Below are positions 8,496 to 17,104 of a DNA stretch of 64,000 nucleotides, piece after piece. Below the pieces are notes generated by a model. It searched no databases. It saw only the letters and a list, made by a program, of their open reading frames with translations, and was not told the origin of the DNA. Position 1 is the stretch's first letter; each line of letters opens with the position of its first letter. The DNA is from an uncultured Oscillospiraceae bacterium (GTDB taxonomy: Bacteria > Bacillota > Clostridia > Oscillospirales > Ruminococcaceae): positions 62,001 to 126,000 of the forward strand of contig CAJJZS010000005.1 of assembly GCA_905197685.1 (NCBI GenBank), read 5' to 3'. A program made the position numbers and the translations under genes.

Positions 8496-9350
8496 ATGGA
8501 GAGTGAGTTTGCTTTACAGGTAAAAAATTTGTGTAAAAGCTATCCGCAGTTTACCCTTTCCGATGTCAGTTTTTCTGTCCCAAAAGGGGCGATTATGGGC
8601 TTAATCGGAGAAAACGGCGCGGGAAAATCGACGGTAATGAAGATAATTTTAGGAATGACCCGCGCAGACGGCGGAAAAATCTCTGTGTTTGGACACGAGG
8701 GTGTAACCGCTCGGGATAAGGAAAAGATAGGGGTTGTTTTTGATGAGCTTCCCTTTAATCAAACTCTCACTGTTTCCGCATTGGGGAAGGTAATGCAGAA
8801 TATCTACTCCGAGTGGGATATGCAGGCTTATCAAGGGTATCTATCTCGCTTTTCTCTCCCGGATAAAAAGGAACTCAAAGATTTTTCCAAAGGAATGAAG
8901 ATGAAGCTTTCGCTGGCAGTCGCGCTCAGCCACCATGCAAAACTGCTGATTTTAGATGAGCCAACCGGCGGTTTGGATCCGGTGGTTCGTGCGGAAATAC
9001 TGGATTTGTTTTTGGAGTTTATTGCAGACGGGGAAAGTTCCATTTTAGTTTCCTCTCACATTACCGGGGATTTGGAACAGATTGCCGATTATATTACTTT
9101 TCTGCATCAGGGAAAACTGATGATGAGCAAAAACAAGGACGATATTATTTATCGTTACGGCATTGCAAAGGCAGACCCGAGAACAATCGAAGCAATCGGC
9201 AGCTCTTTCGTTGTAAAGAAAAAGATCAGTCAGTACGGGGCGCAGGCTTTAATTGAGAACAGGGAAGAATTTGCGCGGGAATATCCCGATATTTTGGTTG
9301 ACCCCATTACATTGGATGCGCTGATGCTCTTCCTTTGTACCGAGCATTAA
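8496..9350 (+). CDS. ABC transporter ATP-binding protein
   Basis: 284 aa. Walker A GENGAGKST (about 38-46), signature FSKGMKMKL (the LSGGQ position is a degenerate FSKGM), Walker B LLILDEPTGGLDP and switch histidine SSHI. The degenerate signature is typical of ATPases partnered with ABC-2 export permeases. The C-terminal 70 residues are outside the core fold. A ribosome site AGAAAGGAAG lies just before the ATG. Its partners are the GntR regulator and the permease at 9379. The substrate is unknown; efflux or envelope-stress relief is inferred from the YtrA-type regulator. Confidence 0.92.
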   Translation: MESEFALQVKNLCKSYPQFTLSDVSFSVPKGAIMGLIGENGAGKSTVMKIILGMTRADGGKISVFGHEGVTARDKEKIGVVFDELPFNQTLTVSALGKVMQNIYSEWDMQAYQGYLSRFSLPDKKELKDFSKGMKMKLSLAVALSHHAKLLILDEPTGGLDPVVRAEILDLFLEFIADGESSILVSSHITGDLEQIADYITFLHQGKLMMSKNKDDIIYRYGIAKADPRTIEAIGSSFVVKKKISQYGAQALIENREEFAREYPDILVDPITLDALMLFLCTEH

Positions 9351-9378
9351 GCGGCTGAGGAAGAAAGAAGGAATGATG

Positions 9379-9993
9379 ATGAAAGGTCTTATTATCAACG
9401 ATATTTTTTCGATGAAAAAGCTGATGAAAACGATGCTTGTTGTTTTTGTCGCTTTCGGAATTGCGTGGGCTGTGATGGGACAGGCAGAAACGGGCGCGGC
9501 AATCATCGGTGTTTTGGGTGTCACTTATTTGCTGAATCTGTTTTCCTATGATGAGTTTTATCACTGGGAAAACTATGTTGCGGTTCTTCCGCTTTCCAGA
9601 AAACAGGTTGTGTTGGCGCGCTATCTGTCGTTCGGATTGACAGTTGTTGTGTTTCAGTTGGTTTCGGCAGTTTATTTATTGATAACAGGAAGTCTTGATG
9701 CAAACGGAATCTCAACAATGTTCGGAGTGCTTTTGATGCAGATTTATGTGGGGATTGTTCTGATTCCGGTTTCTTATAAATACGGAACACAAAAAGGTCG
9801 ATTTATATATATCCTGCTGTTGGGATTGCCGTTTTTGCTTGTCATCGCGGCTTCCGGTTGGATTTCTTCATTGGAACAATCCTCTGCATTTGATTTAATG
9901 GGATTGTTGGGGATTGTTGTGTTGGGAATGTTGCTTTTGCTGTTTGTTTCTTTTCGCTGGTCGGTAGCGATTCTGAGCAAAAAGGAATATTAG
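9379..9993 (+). CDS. ABC-2 type permease subunit
   Basis: About 204 aa with six predicted membrane segments and no extracellular domain, starting MKGLIINDIFSMKKLMKT. Three ATG codons are in a row (9373, 9376, 9379). AAGGA sits directly on the first, so the third is best placed. The motif FSYDEFYHWENYVAVLPLSR in the first loop is typical of this permease family. It ends tail-to-tail with the gene at 9990-10382, overlapping by 4 bp, with no terminator between them. Confidence 0.88.
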   Translation: MKGLIINDIFSMKKLMKTMLVVFVAFGIAWAVMGQAETGAAIIGVLGVTYLLNLFSYDEFYHWENYVAVLPLSRKQVVLARYLSFGLTVVVFQLVSAVYLLITGSLDANGISTMFGVLLMQIYVGIVLIPVSYKYGTQKGRFIYILLLGLPFLLVIAASGWISSLEQSSAFDLMGLLGIVVLGMLLLLFVSFRWSVAILSKKEY

Positions 9994-10382
9994 CTCAAGC
10001 GCATGAGCAGAAGGGCAGAACCTGCTAAAGCGCGCAGCGGCGCAGGAATCAACAAAGCGGCAGGAGAGGGCGGTTCAATGAAATCCCCCAATATTTCCCG
10101 GGAAATTTCCCGCAGTTTAACAAGAGAAAACTCCTTTTTCCATCCAAGAAAAGAAACAAGGCAGCTGTCCCGAGAATCGGGGCGGCTGTTTTGTATTGGG
10201 GAATGTTCTGAAAAGGAAACGGAAAAAAGAGGTTCGGCAACGCCGCTTTCCGGTCCGCAGGAGATGTAAAGAAATCCGACGGAGAATCCCAAAAAGATAA
10301 GACTGATAAAAAAAGCGCCGCAAAACAGCCTGATTTGTTTTTTAAATCGTTTACTGTGTTGCAGTTTAGGAAAAAGATTCAT
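9990..10382 (-). CDS. Single-pass membrane protein of unknown function
   Basis: 130 aa. A basic N-terminus (KLQHSKRFKKQIRLF), one membrane span at about residues 20-42, then a Ser-rich outer region and a hydrophobic C-terminal stretch (LLIPAPLRALAGSALLLM) that could be a second anchor. The frame is open to 10415, but the ATG at 10382 has GGAGGGAAACAAA in front. A Noc-type palindrome lies inside the coding region at 10093-10106. I recognise no family. The opposite-strand frame of 88 aa has no ribosome site. Confidence 0.5.
   Translation of the reverse strand: MNLFPKLQHSKRFKKQIRLFCGAFFISLIFLGFSVGFLYISCGPESGVAEPLFSVSFSEHSPIQNSRPDSRDSCLVSFLGWKKEFSLVKLREISREILGDFIEPPSPAALLIPAPLRALAGSALLLMRLS
10093..10106. 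promoter_or_regulatory. Noc-binding-site-like palindrome, exact
   Basis: ATTTCCCGGGAAAT, identical to the consensus bound by the nucleoid occlusion protein Noc of Bacillus subtilis. It lies inside a coding region. Confidence 0.6.
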
Positions 10383-10436
10383 TTTGTTTCCCTCCTTTTC
10401 CTTTACAATGGACAAAAGAAGAGGAAAATATACAAA

Positions 10437-10469
10437 GGCAGCCGCAGCAGATTTTCTGCTGCGGCTGCC
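10437..10469 (-). terminator. Terminator of the M23 peptidase gene
   Basis: A 15-bp perfect GC-rich stem (10437-10451 with 10455-10469) and a 3-nt loop, shortly after the stop at 10486. Minus-strand tail TTTGTATATTTTCC. Confidence 0.85.
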
Positions 10470-10485
10470 TGATGTTTTAAAGTAA

Positions 10486-12909
10486 TCAATGACTGTAACC
10501 GATGTAATTTCGGGCGTCTAAGTAAGAACCACCGCTGATAATTTCAAAATGACAGTGATTTCCGGTTGCCCAGCCGGTACGTCCGACATAAGCGATGACC
10601 TGTCCCTGAGATACCTGCTGTCCGCTGTAAACTGCCAGCTTGCTGCAATGTGCGTATCGGGTTTTGGTTCCGTCCGGATGGTTAATCAAGACATTATATC
10701 CGTAACCGTTGGACCAGCCGGCATATGCGACAGTACCTGCTTTGGAAGCCCAGATGGTTGTTCCGGCATTTGCGGCAATGTCTGTTCCGGTGTGTCCGTC
10801 ATAACCCCAGATTGGGCAGGAGATATAACCGCCGTTGACCGGCCAGATGTATCCGCCGACATTACTTTCGGTGGAATTAGAGCCTGTGCCGGAGAAATCA
10901 TGGGAGGAGCTTGTCAGCGAACCGACTACAATTTTTGCGTTGACCGGTTCTACCAGTGTTGTTTCGGAGACAACAGCTCGTTCGGTTTCATAACCGTCAA
11001 TATAGGTAATCTCGCTGGTTACTTCTTTTAAGCCGTTCTTTCCTTCCTGAACGACCTTTTCATAGCTCTTTTCTTTGTTTTTATCAACCTCGGTTTCGGT
11101 AGTAAAGGCAATTTCCTGTTGCTGTGTTACGGTGCGAACTACCTTAGTCTGCAAGAACGGCTGTTCGCGGGAAATAACCAGAGTATCGCCCACCAACATA
11201 TTTTTGCTGACATCGGGATTGAGATTGATTAGCGTTTGAGTAGGAAGGTCGAATTTATCCGCAATCGACCACGGAGAATCCCCTTCTTGAATGGTGTAGG
11301 TCTGTTCGCCTTCTACCACACGGTCCAATTTGGCATTGATGCTGTCCAACGATTCGATGGAGGACAGAGGATACAAACCTTCTTCCAGTCGAATTGATTG
11401 AACAAAGCTGACTGTTTCCTGTTCGGACGGAGAAGTGTTTTTTCCCTCTTTGGGTTCCGTGTTTTCCTGAGGTTTGGATTCGGACGCTTCGCCTTTTGCT
11501 TCTTCTGTATCAGATTGATCCGTTTCAGAATCGGATTCTCCGTCAGAGAGAATCAGGGTTTCACCTTCCAGCATGGTTTTGCTGACTTCGGGGTTTAATT
11601 CCAGAAGGGTATCCACCGAGATGCCAAATTCGTTGGCAATCGACCACGGGGAATCTCCCGCTTGAATGGTGTAAGTTTTTTGAGAAGGCTGTTCGTCCGT
11701 CTTTTCGGGAGTTTTGGTTTCGGCGGATTCTTCTTTCGGAGCAGCTTTTGTCTGCTCTGTCGGAGCCTGACGGGTTTTAGGTGCAGGAGAAGTTTCTTCT
11801 TCTTTGTTTTCTTCCGGTTGTTTATCGGAAGAGGGCGCGGCAGAAACAACCAATGTTTCACCCACCAGCATGGTTTTGCTGACTTCGGGATTGAGATTGA
11901 GCAGAGTATCGACTGAAATGCCGAACTCATTGGCGATGGTCCAAGGCGAATCCCCTTCCTGAATGGTGTAGGTTTGCGGCGCGCTTGATTCATCGGACGG
12001 CGCTTCCGGCTCTTTTGGAGTATCCTCAATGTTTTCCTGCGGAATATTTTCGGTGTCTTCCGGCAGAGGCTCGGTTTGCTGTGTGTCCGAAGATTCTTCG
12101 GAACTTTGTCCCGGTTGATAGGTTCCTTCCTTACGCGCTTTTAAGCTGGTAAGCAGGGAGTCGGGATCGGTAACTGCGCCGATGAACTCGTCATCAACAT
12201 ACAGTCCGGCAGCTTCTTCAAACTTATTTCCCGAAGCGCGGATAATGTTGTTGATTAACACGCTTTCGTCCGAAATCTGGTCAGGTTCCACCACTTCAAG
12301 GGAATAGATGGGGACGCTGTCCTCCGGCGGCAGATACGCTTCGTTTACGATACGCTCCTTTACCTTTGTTTCCGCTTCGGAAAAGTCCGCTTCGGAAAGG
12401 ATATATCCGATATGCTCGCCGTTATATTGTACCCGCAATCCAAAGGTGAGGGTACTGAAATGATGAATGGTAAAAATCAACACACTGATGCCGGCAAGCG
12501 GAAGGATATAGTTAATCGTTCCGGCAATCTGTTTTGCGGCAGGGGAAAGCGCGTGAAAAAGGGCGGAGAGATCCAAGCCTTCTTCCCGATGCTGCTGATG
12601 GTATTTTTTCCAGTCCTGCAAAGCGTCCCGTGTATCGGTAAACGCTTTTTTCCACTCTTTTTTCCAGCGCCCCTTTGTGGGAGCAACGGCTGCGCGCTGG
12701 TCTTTGAGATCAAAGTAAACCCGTCGGATTGCCCATTTAGTGTGCAGGGCGCAGCGTTTTGTAATGCGCCGCAGCCGACGGTAATATCGAATGATTCTTG
12801 CGCCCGTTAAGTAGAAGAGGGCGTAAAGAAAATGAATCAAAGAGTACAAGTTGTTGGAAGAACCGGAAGGAGATGGTTTTGAGGGGGTGGTTTTTTCAGG
12901 GTTTGACAC
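10486..12909 (-). CDS. LysM-G5-M23 cell-wall endopeptidase, membrane anchored
   Basis: Cleaves peptidoglycan cross-links, by homology. In the numbering from the GTG at 12909 (807 aa): a long basic cytoplasmic part, one membrane span at about 133-152, a linker, three LysM repeats (about 313-356, 412-455, 537-580; core YTIQ.GDSPW.IA) separated by acidic Ser/Pro/Glu linkers, a G5 domain (about 586-663) and an M23 domain (about 698-796) with zinc ligands in HTGTD and HCHFE and a further YAHC. The frame extends to 12966, but the promoter's start point falls there. GGAAAGGAG before GTG 12909 decides the start. LysM and G5 bind glycans, so the enzyme would be held in the wall. An active zinc site is present. 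Confidence 0.92.
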   Translation of the reverse strand: MSNPEKTTPSKPSPSGSSNNLYSLIHFLYALFYLTGARIIRYYRRLRRITKRCALHTKWAIRRVYFDLKDQRAAVAPTKGRWKKEWKKAFTDTRDALQDWKKYHQQHREEGLDLSALFHALSPAAKQIAGTINYILPLAGISVLIFTIHHFSTLTFGLRVQYNGEHIGYILSEADFSEAETKVKERIVNEAYLPPEDSVPIYSLEVVEPDQISDESVLINNIIRASGNKFEEAAGLYVDDEFIGAVTDPDSLLTSLKARKEGTYQPGQSSEESSDTQQTEPLPEDTENIPQENIEDTPKEPEAPSDESSAPQTYTIQEGDSPWTIANEFGISVDTLLNLNPEVSKTMLVGETLVVSAAPSSDKQPEENKEEETSPAPKTRQAPTEQTKAAPKEESAETKTPEKTDEQPSQKTYTIQAGDSPWSIANEFGISVDTLLELNPEVSKTMLEGETLILSDGESDSETDQSDTEEAKGEASESKPQENTEPKEGKNTSPSEQETVSFVQSIRLEEGLYPLSSIESLDSINAKLDRVVEGEQTYTIQEGDSPWSIADKFDLPTQTLINLNPDVSKNMLVGDTLVISREQPFLQTKVVRTVTQQQEIAFTTETEVDKNKEKSYEKVVQEGKNGLKEVTSEITYIDGYETERAVVSETTLVEPVNAKIVVGSLTSSSHDFSGTGSNSTESNVGGYIWPVNGGYISCPIWGYDGHTGTDIAANAGTTIWASKAGTVAYAGWSNGYGYNVLINHPDGTKTRYAHCSKLAVYSGQQVSQGQVIAYVGRTGWATGNHCHFEIISGGSYLDARNYIGYSH

Positions 12910-12971
12910 CGTCTGCCTGCTCCTTTCCAAAATCTTACATAAATTGACATTCTTTTTTACAAACACCCTTT

Positions 12972-13000
12972 ATTATAAAGGGTACGGCGATTTTATTCAA
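12972..13000 (-). promoter_or_regulatory. Predicted promoter of the M23 peptidase gene
   Basis: Minus strand: -35 TTGAAT (12995-13000), 17-bp spacer, -10 TATAAT (12972-12977), inside the small palindrome CCCTTTATAATAAAGGG. Transcription would start near 12965, which excludes the upstream GTG at 12966 as the start codon. The rest of the gap to 13190 is AT-rich and holds nothing I recognise. Confidence 0.75.
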
Positions 13001-13190
13001 GGTTTGTTACAGAATTGACATTTTCGCAATTTTTTAAAGCTGCAACATTTATCAAAATAATCCTCTTACCATTTTATCTTGTTTTTTTAAAAAAGAACAG
13101 GGGGAAAATATAGACATTTTATGAAGAAAAAGCAGATTTTTTATTATTCTTCCTTTTTTTGAAAAAACAGTGTGGTTCAGAGCAAAAAAT

Positions 13191-13217
13191 ACGGACGGGA
13201 AGAAGAATCCCGTCCGT
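13191..13217. terminator. Bidirectional terminator after the antiporter gene
   Basis: ACGGACGGGA (13191-13200) pairs with TCCCGTCCGT (13208-13217); the loop is 7 nt. A runs flank it on the + strand left side and T runs on the minus strand. It ends 10 bp from the stop at 13227. Confidence 0.85.
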
Positions 13218-13226
13218 TAAAAAAAG

Positions 13227-14525
13227 CTATTTCTTTTTGTTTTTTCCCTTTTTCATCATGTGGTCGTTGGCACGAATCAGGTTTTCTGCGATATAATCGA
13301 GCTGTTCCACCTCTTCGTAACGGTCCACCAACGGGCTTTCCTGCAATTCTTCGTAAGCTCCGGTTTCGCGGTAAGCAAATTTTAGAAGAATCGGGGTGAG
13401 GATGGTAGTCGCGACTACCATGATAATGACAGGACCAAAGAAAATTTCCGGCATCAGTCCCAAAGCAGTACCTTTATTGGCAACAATCAATGCAACCTCG
13501 CCGCGGCAAACCATGCCCACGCCGATTTGTTCGCATTGATGTCCCTTTAATCCGCACAGTTTTGCGCCCAGACCGCAGCCCAACAGCTTGCTGAGAACGG
13601 CAACGACAACCAGCAAAATCGAGAAGATAATGATGGTGGAAGTCATTTTCGGCAGTTCGACACTCAGTCCGATGCTTGCAAAAAAGATAGGGGTTAACAG
13701 TAAATAAGAAAGAGGCGCAAATTTAACCTCAATATATTTTGCTTTAGAGGTAGTAGAGATAATCAAACCTGCGGCAAATGCGCCGGTGATGTCTGCGACA
13801 CCAAAAAAGTGTTCTGCGCAGAATGCCATAAACAGACACAGTACGAAGGCAAAAATCGGGTAACGCTGAAGGTCGGTGGAGTGGACATTGGAAATGTACC
13901 AGTCCATCGCTTTTTTGACAAGAATTCCGACAATACCGACAAAGAGGAAGAAGCCGACAATTTTCAGCAGAACAATGACAAGACTTGCATCGGAAGAACC
14001 GCCGATGCTGGTGACAATCGTTAAAGCGATTAAGCCCAGCACATCGTCAATCAGGGCAGCGGCAAGAATGGTGTTGCCCACAACGGTGCTGAGTTTGCCC
14101 ATTTCTTTCAGGGTTTCCACTGTGATGGAAACGGAGGTTGCAGTCAGAACAACACCGATAAAAACATCCTGCATAAAGGCATTGGGTTCCCCGCTTTGAT
14201 TAAAGAAATAAGCGAGAACGGTGCCGCCCAGCAGAGGAACGATAACGCCGCACAACGCAACACAGAAACCTGCTTTTCCTGTTTGTTTTAATTCGTCCAG
14301 ACTGGTTCCCAGTCCGGCAGTGAACATCATAACAATAACGCCAAGTTCCGATACCTGGGTTAAAAATTCGGTGCTGTGGATGATGCCTAACATGGCAGGA
14401 CCCATAACCAGACCGGCAAGCAGCGCGCCGACAACCTGGGGCATTTGCAGTCGCTTGGTGATGATACCGAAGATTTTGGTGGTAATCAAGATTAAAGCGA
14501 TGTCTAAAAGAAAACGGTATGACAT
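13227..14525 (-). CDS. CPA2-family cation/proton antiporter
   Basis: 432 aa, about 12 membrane segments. It exchanges Na+ or K+ for protons, by family. Seen: MPQVVGALLAGLVMGP in the second span and the ion-site region AALIDDVLGLIAL, with the paired aspartates expected of electrogenic members. VADITGAFAAGLIIS and SIGLSVELPKM follow. The C-terminal tail is short and basic (HMMKKGKNKKK) without a TrkA-N or RCK domain. The ATG at 14525 follows AAAGGAGAGTTGTTT; the upstream frame to 14564 lacks a start site. It is a single-gene unit with promoter and terminator. Confidence 0.92.
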   Translation of the reverse strand: MSYRFLLDIALILITTKIFGIITKRLQMPQVVGALLAGLVMGPAMLGIIHSTEFLTQVSELGVIVMMFTAGLGTSLDELKQTGKAGFCVALCGVIVPLLGGTVLAYFFNQSGEPNAFMQDVFIGVVLTATSVSITVETLKEMGKLSTVVGNTILAAALIDDVLGLIALTIVTSIGGSSDASLVIVLLKIVGFFLFVGIVGILVKKAMDWYISNVHSTDLQRYPIFAFVLCLFMAFCAEHFFGVADITGAFAAGLIISTTSKAKYIEVKFAPLSYLLLTPIFFASIGLSVELPKMTSTIIIFSILLVVVAVLSKLLGCGLGAKLCGLKGHQCEQIGVGMVCRGEVALIVANKGTALGLMPEIFFGPVIIMVVATTILTPILLKFAYRETGAYEELQESPLVDRYEEVEQLDYIAENLIRANDHMMKKGKNKKK

Positions 14526-14565
14526 AAACAACTCTCCTTTTTGCTGAACTTTTTTACGTTTCACA

Positions 14566-14593
14566 ATTATACTTCTTTGGCGATAATATGCAA
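14566..14593 (-). promoter_or_regulatory. Predicted promoter of the antiporter gene
   Basis: Minus strand: -35 TTGCAT (14588-14593), 16-bp spacer, -10 TATAAT (14566-14571). Between here and the terminator at 14864 lie about 270 bp of AT-rich sequence with no supported gene; an 84-codon minus frame there lacks a start site and reads through the terminator. Confidence 0.7.
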
Positions 14594-14863
14594 GTAAAAA
14601 TAAATAATTTGTGGCTTATTTCCAATAATTTTATGAACTTATCTAAAAAGAGCTTTTTAAAATTGGAATTTATGCACATTTTTGTTGGTAAAAGTGACGG
14701 AAAAGACAAATAAAAATAAAATTATCATAAAAACAGACAAAAACAGAAAATTTTATTGGCTGTTTTGAATGATAATTCCAATAAAGTAAAGTAAAAACTG
14801 GAGGAAAAGTCAAACGGAGTATAAAATTTTTGCCCAAAGAAAAGACGGAAAAAAGGCAAAGAA

Positions 14864-14902
14864 AAAGGAAGAAGCTCCCAAAACGAGAGCTTCTTCCTTT
14901 TT
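14864..14902 (-). terminator. Terminator of the second GntR/ABC module
   Basis: AAAGGAAGAAGCTC (14864-14877) pairs with its complement at 14887-14900; the loop is 9 nt. It lies 15 bp past the permease stop. Confidence 0.85.
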
Positions 14903-14916
14903 CTTTATGGATGAAT

Positions 14917-15738
14917 TTATTCAAGATTTAACTTGTTTTTTAAGAGATAACAGGTTGGGAAGTAAAACAGCAGATTTAATATCATGATTCCCAACAGAGA
15001 GAAAGATAAAATAAAAATAACAAATCCGGGACCGGATAAGGTCTGGGAAAGGTTCAGAATTTTAACAAGAGCTGCTGTTCCTCCTGCGCCGACACCGGTT
15101 AAAATTGCAACAGGGATACTAATCAGGAAATAAGCAATAAAAGAACCTGCGATACGGTTGCGGCAGAACGGGCGAAGCTGAGAACAAGCCATCGACAGAT
15201 AAAAGTGCAAAACCTCGTTGGCAAGTCCTGCAAACAAAAGCAAAAACAGAAGCAGCGCGCACAAAACCATAATCAGGACATTTACTAATCCATTGGAGGT
15301 GGACATATAGTCAAAAACCGCCTGAATCAGCTGCCAGCAGGCAGAGAAAAATTCCTGAATCTCTCCAAAGGAAAGACTGCCTAATAACAGAATAGTCAAG
15401 GACAAAACAGCGGTTATAAAGCTAAAAAACATCCAGATTAACGAAGAAAACAGTTTGGAAAGAACAAGTGTTCCTGTCTTTACCGGAAGGGTATTGCTCA
15501 GATATCCCTGGTCGCTGAGAATACTGTGATAAAATTGCGAGATTGCCAGCACTACAGTAACAACACCTAATGCCATAAACAAGCCAAAGATGATGGTAGA
15601 TACTCCGAACAGCGCGTAAAACCATTGGAAGCGCAGGGAAAGTGCGTCAAGCAAGGACATGGCAAGAATTACCGCATAAAAGGGAAGAAATGTTTTAGAA
15701 AGTTCCTTGCAATCATATTTTAACAATTTACCTAACAT
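14917..15738 (-). CDS. ABC-type permease subunit
   Basis: 273 aa with six membrane segments, beginning MLGKLLKYDCKELSKTFLPF, an N-terminus typical of clostridial ABC-2-like permeases controlled by YtrA-type regulators. It contains YLSNTLPVKTGTLVLSKLFS, the cytoplasmic coupling region between spans 2 and 3. It overlaps the ATPase gene by 7 bp, so translation is coupled. It is the last gene of GntR-ATPase-permease, followed by the terminator at 14864-14902. The substrate is unknown. Confidence 0.88.
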   Translation of the reverse strand: MLGKLLKYDCKELSKTFLPFYAVILAMSLLDALSLRFQWFYALFGVSTIIFGLFMALGVVTVVLAISQFYHSILSDQGYLSNTLPVKTGTLVLSKLFSSLIWMFFSFITAVLSLTILLLGSLSFGEIQEFFSACWQLIQAVFDYMSTSNGLVNVLIMVLCALLLFLLLFAGLANEVLHFYLSMACSQLRPFCRNRIAGSFIAYFLISIPVAILTGVGAGGTAALVKILNLSQTLSGPGFVIFILSFSLLGIMILNLLFYFPTCYLLKNKLNLE

Positions 15739-16472
15739 TTGAATACCTCCCGGAACAGTCCGTCAATTGATTTACCATATTTTTCACGCACGTCATCGAC
15801 ATCGCCGTCGATTACAATTTTTCCCTGATTTAAAAACAGAACCTGATCAAATACCTTTTCGACGTCTTGAATCAAATGAGTGGAAATCAGGATGGAAGCG
15901 TCCTCGTTAAAATTTTTGAGGATGGTGCCGAGAATATAATCTCTGGCAGCAGGGTCAACACCGCCGATGGGTTCATCTAACAGATACAGTTTCGCCCGAC
16001 GGGACATAACCAAAATCAACTGAACCTTTTCTTTGGTTCCCTTGCTTAGATGTTTTAATTTTTGTTGTCCGTCAATTTTAAGGTCGGCAAGCATTTGTTT
16101 TGCAGCCTCGGCATCAAAATCGGAATAAAAATCGGAGAAAAACTGCACAATTTCTTCCACACGCATCCAGTCGTTCAGATAGTTCCTTTCCGGAAGGTAG
16201 GAGATAACCGACTTAGACTGAATTCCCGGACGGAAAGAATCAATCAGGATTTCCCCTTGGTCGGCTTGAATTAAGCCGGAAATCAGCTTCATCAGAGTGG
16301 ATTTGCCGCAGCCGTTCGGACCGAGCAAGCCGACAATCTTTCCTTTTGGAATTTCAAAGGTAACTCCTTCCAGAACGGGGCGAGAACCGTAAGCCTTATG
16401 AAGATTGGTGATTTTTAAAACAGAGTCGGACACAACGCTGCCGCCCTGCATCATTTCTGTGTTATCGTTCAT
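15732..16472 (-). CDS. ABC transporter ATP-binding protein
   Basis: 246 aa. Walker A GPNGCGKST, signature LSKGTKEKV (the LSGGQ position), Walker B LYLLDEPIGGVDP and switch histidine STH. The PIGGVDP form is frequent in YtrB-like ATPases. The frame is open to 16490, but the ATG at 16472 has GAGAAAGGAAATTATA before it. A 72-bp gap separates it from the regulator gene, and an exact Noc-type palindrome lies there. Partner of the permease at 14917. Confidence 0.92.
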   Translation of the reverse strand: MNDNTEMMQGGSVVSDSVLKITNLHKAYGSRPVLEGVTFEIPKGKIVGLLGPNGCGKSTLMKLISGLIQADQGEILIDSFRPGIQSKSVISYLPERNYLNDWMRVEEIVQFFSDFYSDFDAEAAKQMLADLKIDGQQKLKHLSKGTKEKVQLILVMSRRAKLYLLDEPIGGVDPAARDYILGTILKNFNEDASILISTHLIQDVEKVFDQVLFLNQGKIVIDGDVDDVREKYGKSIDGLFREVFKC

Positions 16473-16519
16473 TATAATTTCCTTTCTCAAATTAGCGGTA
16501 ATTGGAAAATATCCGAATT

Positions 16520-16533
16520 ATTTCCCGGGAAAT
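16520..16533. promoter_or_regulatory. Noc-binding-site-like palindrome, exact
   Basis: ATTTCCCGGGAAAT in the gap between the GntR gene and the ABC ATPase gene; the only intergenic copy in the window. Confidence 0.65.
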
Positions 16534-16544
16534 TTTCCGCTGTT

Positions 16545-16916
16545 TTAGCGGTCACTTTCGGCAAGATATTTTTCCAGCAATTTTGGAATCTCTTCCTTTG
16601 GATATCCCAAAGCGGAGATGCTTTCTACCATTCTTGCAATTTCATCATAAGCAAGCGTTTTTGCAATTTCCATAATTTTCTCCTTATCTTCTGTGACAAA
16701 GCGTCCGGAAGTTCGTTGGCTTTTTACCAGTCCGTCGCGTTCCAGTTCGGAAAGCGCTTTTTGCATGGTATTGGGGTTTACTCCGGCAGCCATCGCCAAT
16801 TCTCGGACAGCCGGGAGCTTTTCTCCGGGCTGATATTTTCCGCGTGCCAAGTCTGATTTTAAAATTCGTATAATCTGGAGGTAAATGGGCAGGTTATCGT
16901 CAAAAGACCAGCTCAT
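16545..16916 (-). CDS. GntR/YtrA-family transcription regulator
   Basis: 123 aa: winged helix-turn-helix (LPIYLQIIRILKSDLARGKY, LPAVRELAMAAGVNPNTMQ) and a short helical dimerisation tail. A paralogue of the regulator at 8091, sharing the layout but not the operator. The ATG at 16916 has GAAAGGAGGCGGGAG upstream; an upstream in-frame ATG at 16934 would lie on the ribosome site. It heads the ATPase/permease operon. The promoter at 16958-16986 and the perfect palindrome at 16937-16958 indicate autorepression. Confidence 0.9.
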   Translation of the reverse strand: MSWSFDDNLPIYLQIIRILKSDLARGKYQPGEKLPAVRELAMAAGVNPNTMQKALSELERDGLVKSQRTSGRFVTEDKEKIMEIAKTLAYDEIARMVESISALGYPKEEIPKLLEKYLAESDR

Positions 16917-16936
16917 TCTCCCGCCTCCTTTCATTA

Positions 16937-16958
16937 TTGTATTAAGTGCTTAATACAA
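16937..16958. promoter_or_regulatory. Perfect palindromic GntR operator
   Basis: TTGTATTAAG (16937-16946), centre TG, then the exact complement CTTAATACAA (16949-16958). It covers the transcription start region of the gene for the GntR regulator and touches the -10. Confidence 0.8.
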
Positions 16959-16986
16959 TAATACCAGAGCAAAACGGGAATGTCAA
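16958..16986 (-). promoter_or_regulatory. Promoter of the second GntR/ABC module
   Basis: Minus strand: consensus -35 TTGACA (16981-16986), 17-bp spacer, -10 TATTAT (16958-16963). Confidence 0.85.
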
Positions 16987-17104
16987 TAGCAAACCGTAAA
17001 AAAACAGAGAAAAGTTGTGATTTACAGAATCCTTATTTCTTTCTCATCATTTTGACATAAAAAAACGGTAGGATAAAGAAAACAAAACGAAGGAGAGATA
17101 TAAG

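Noticed and set aside
11200..12000. Repeated DNA that could be mistaken for a tandem or CRISPR-like repeat
   Set aside because: It is the three LysM coding repeats of the M23 peptidase, spaced by unequal linkers.
14670..14924. 84-codon hydrophobic minus-strand frame
   Set aside because: It overlaps the permease stop and the terminator hairpin, has no ribosome site, and is AT-rich filler.
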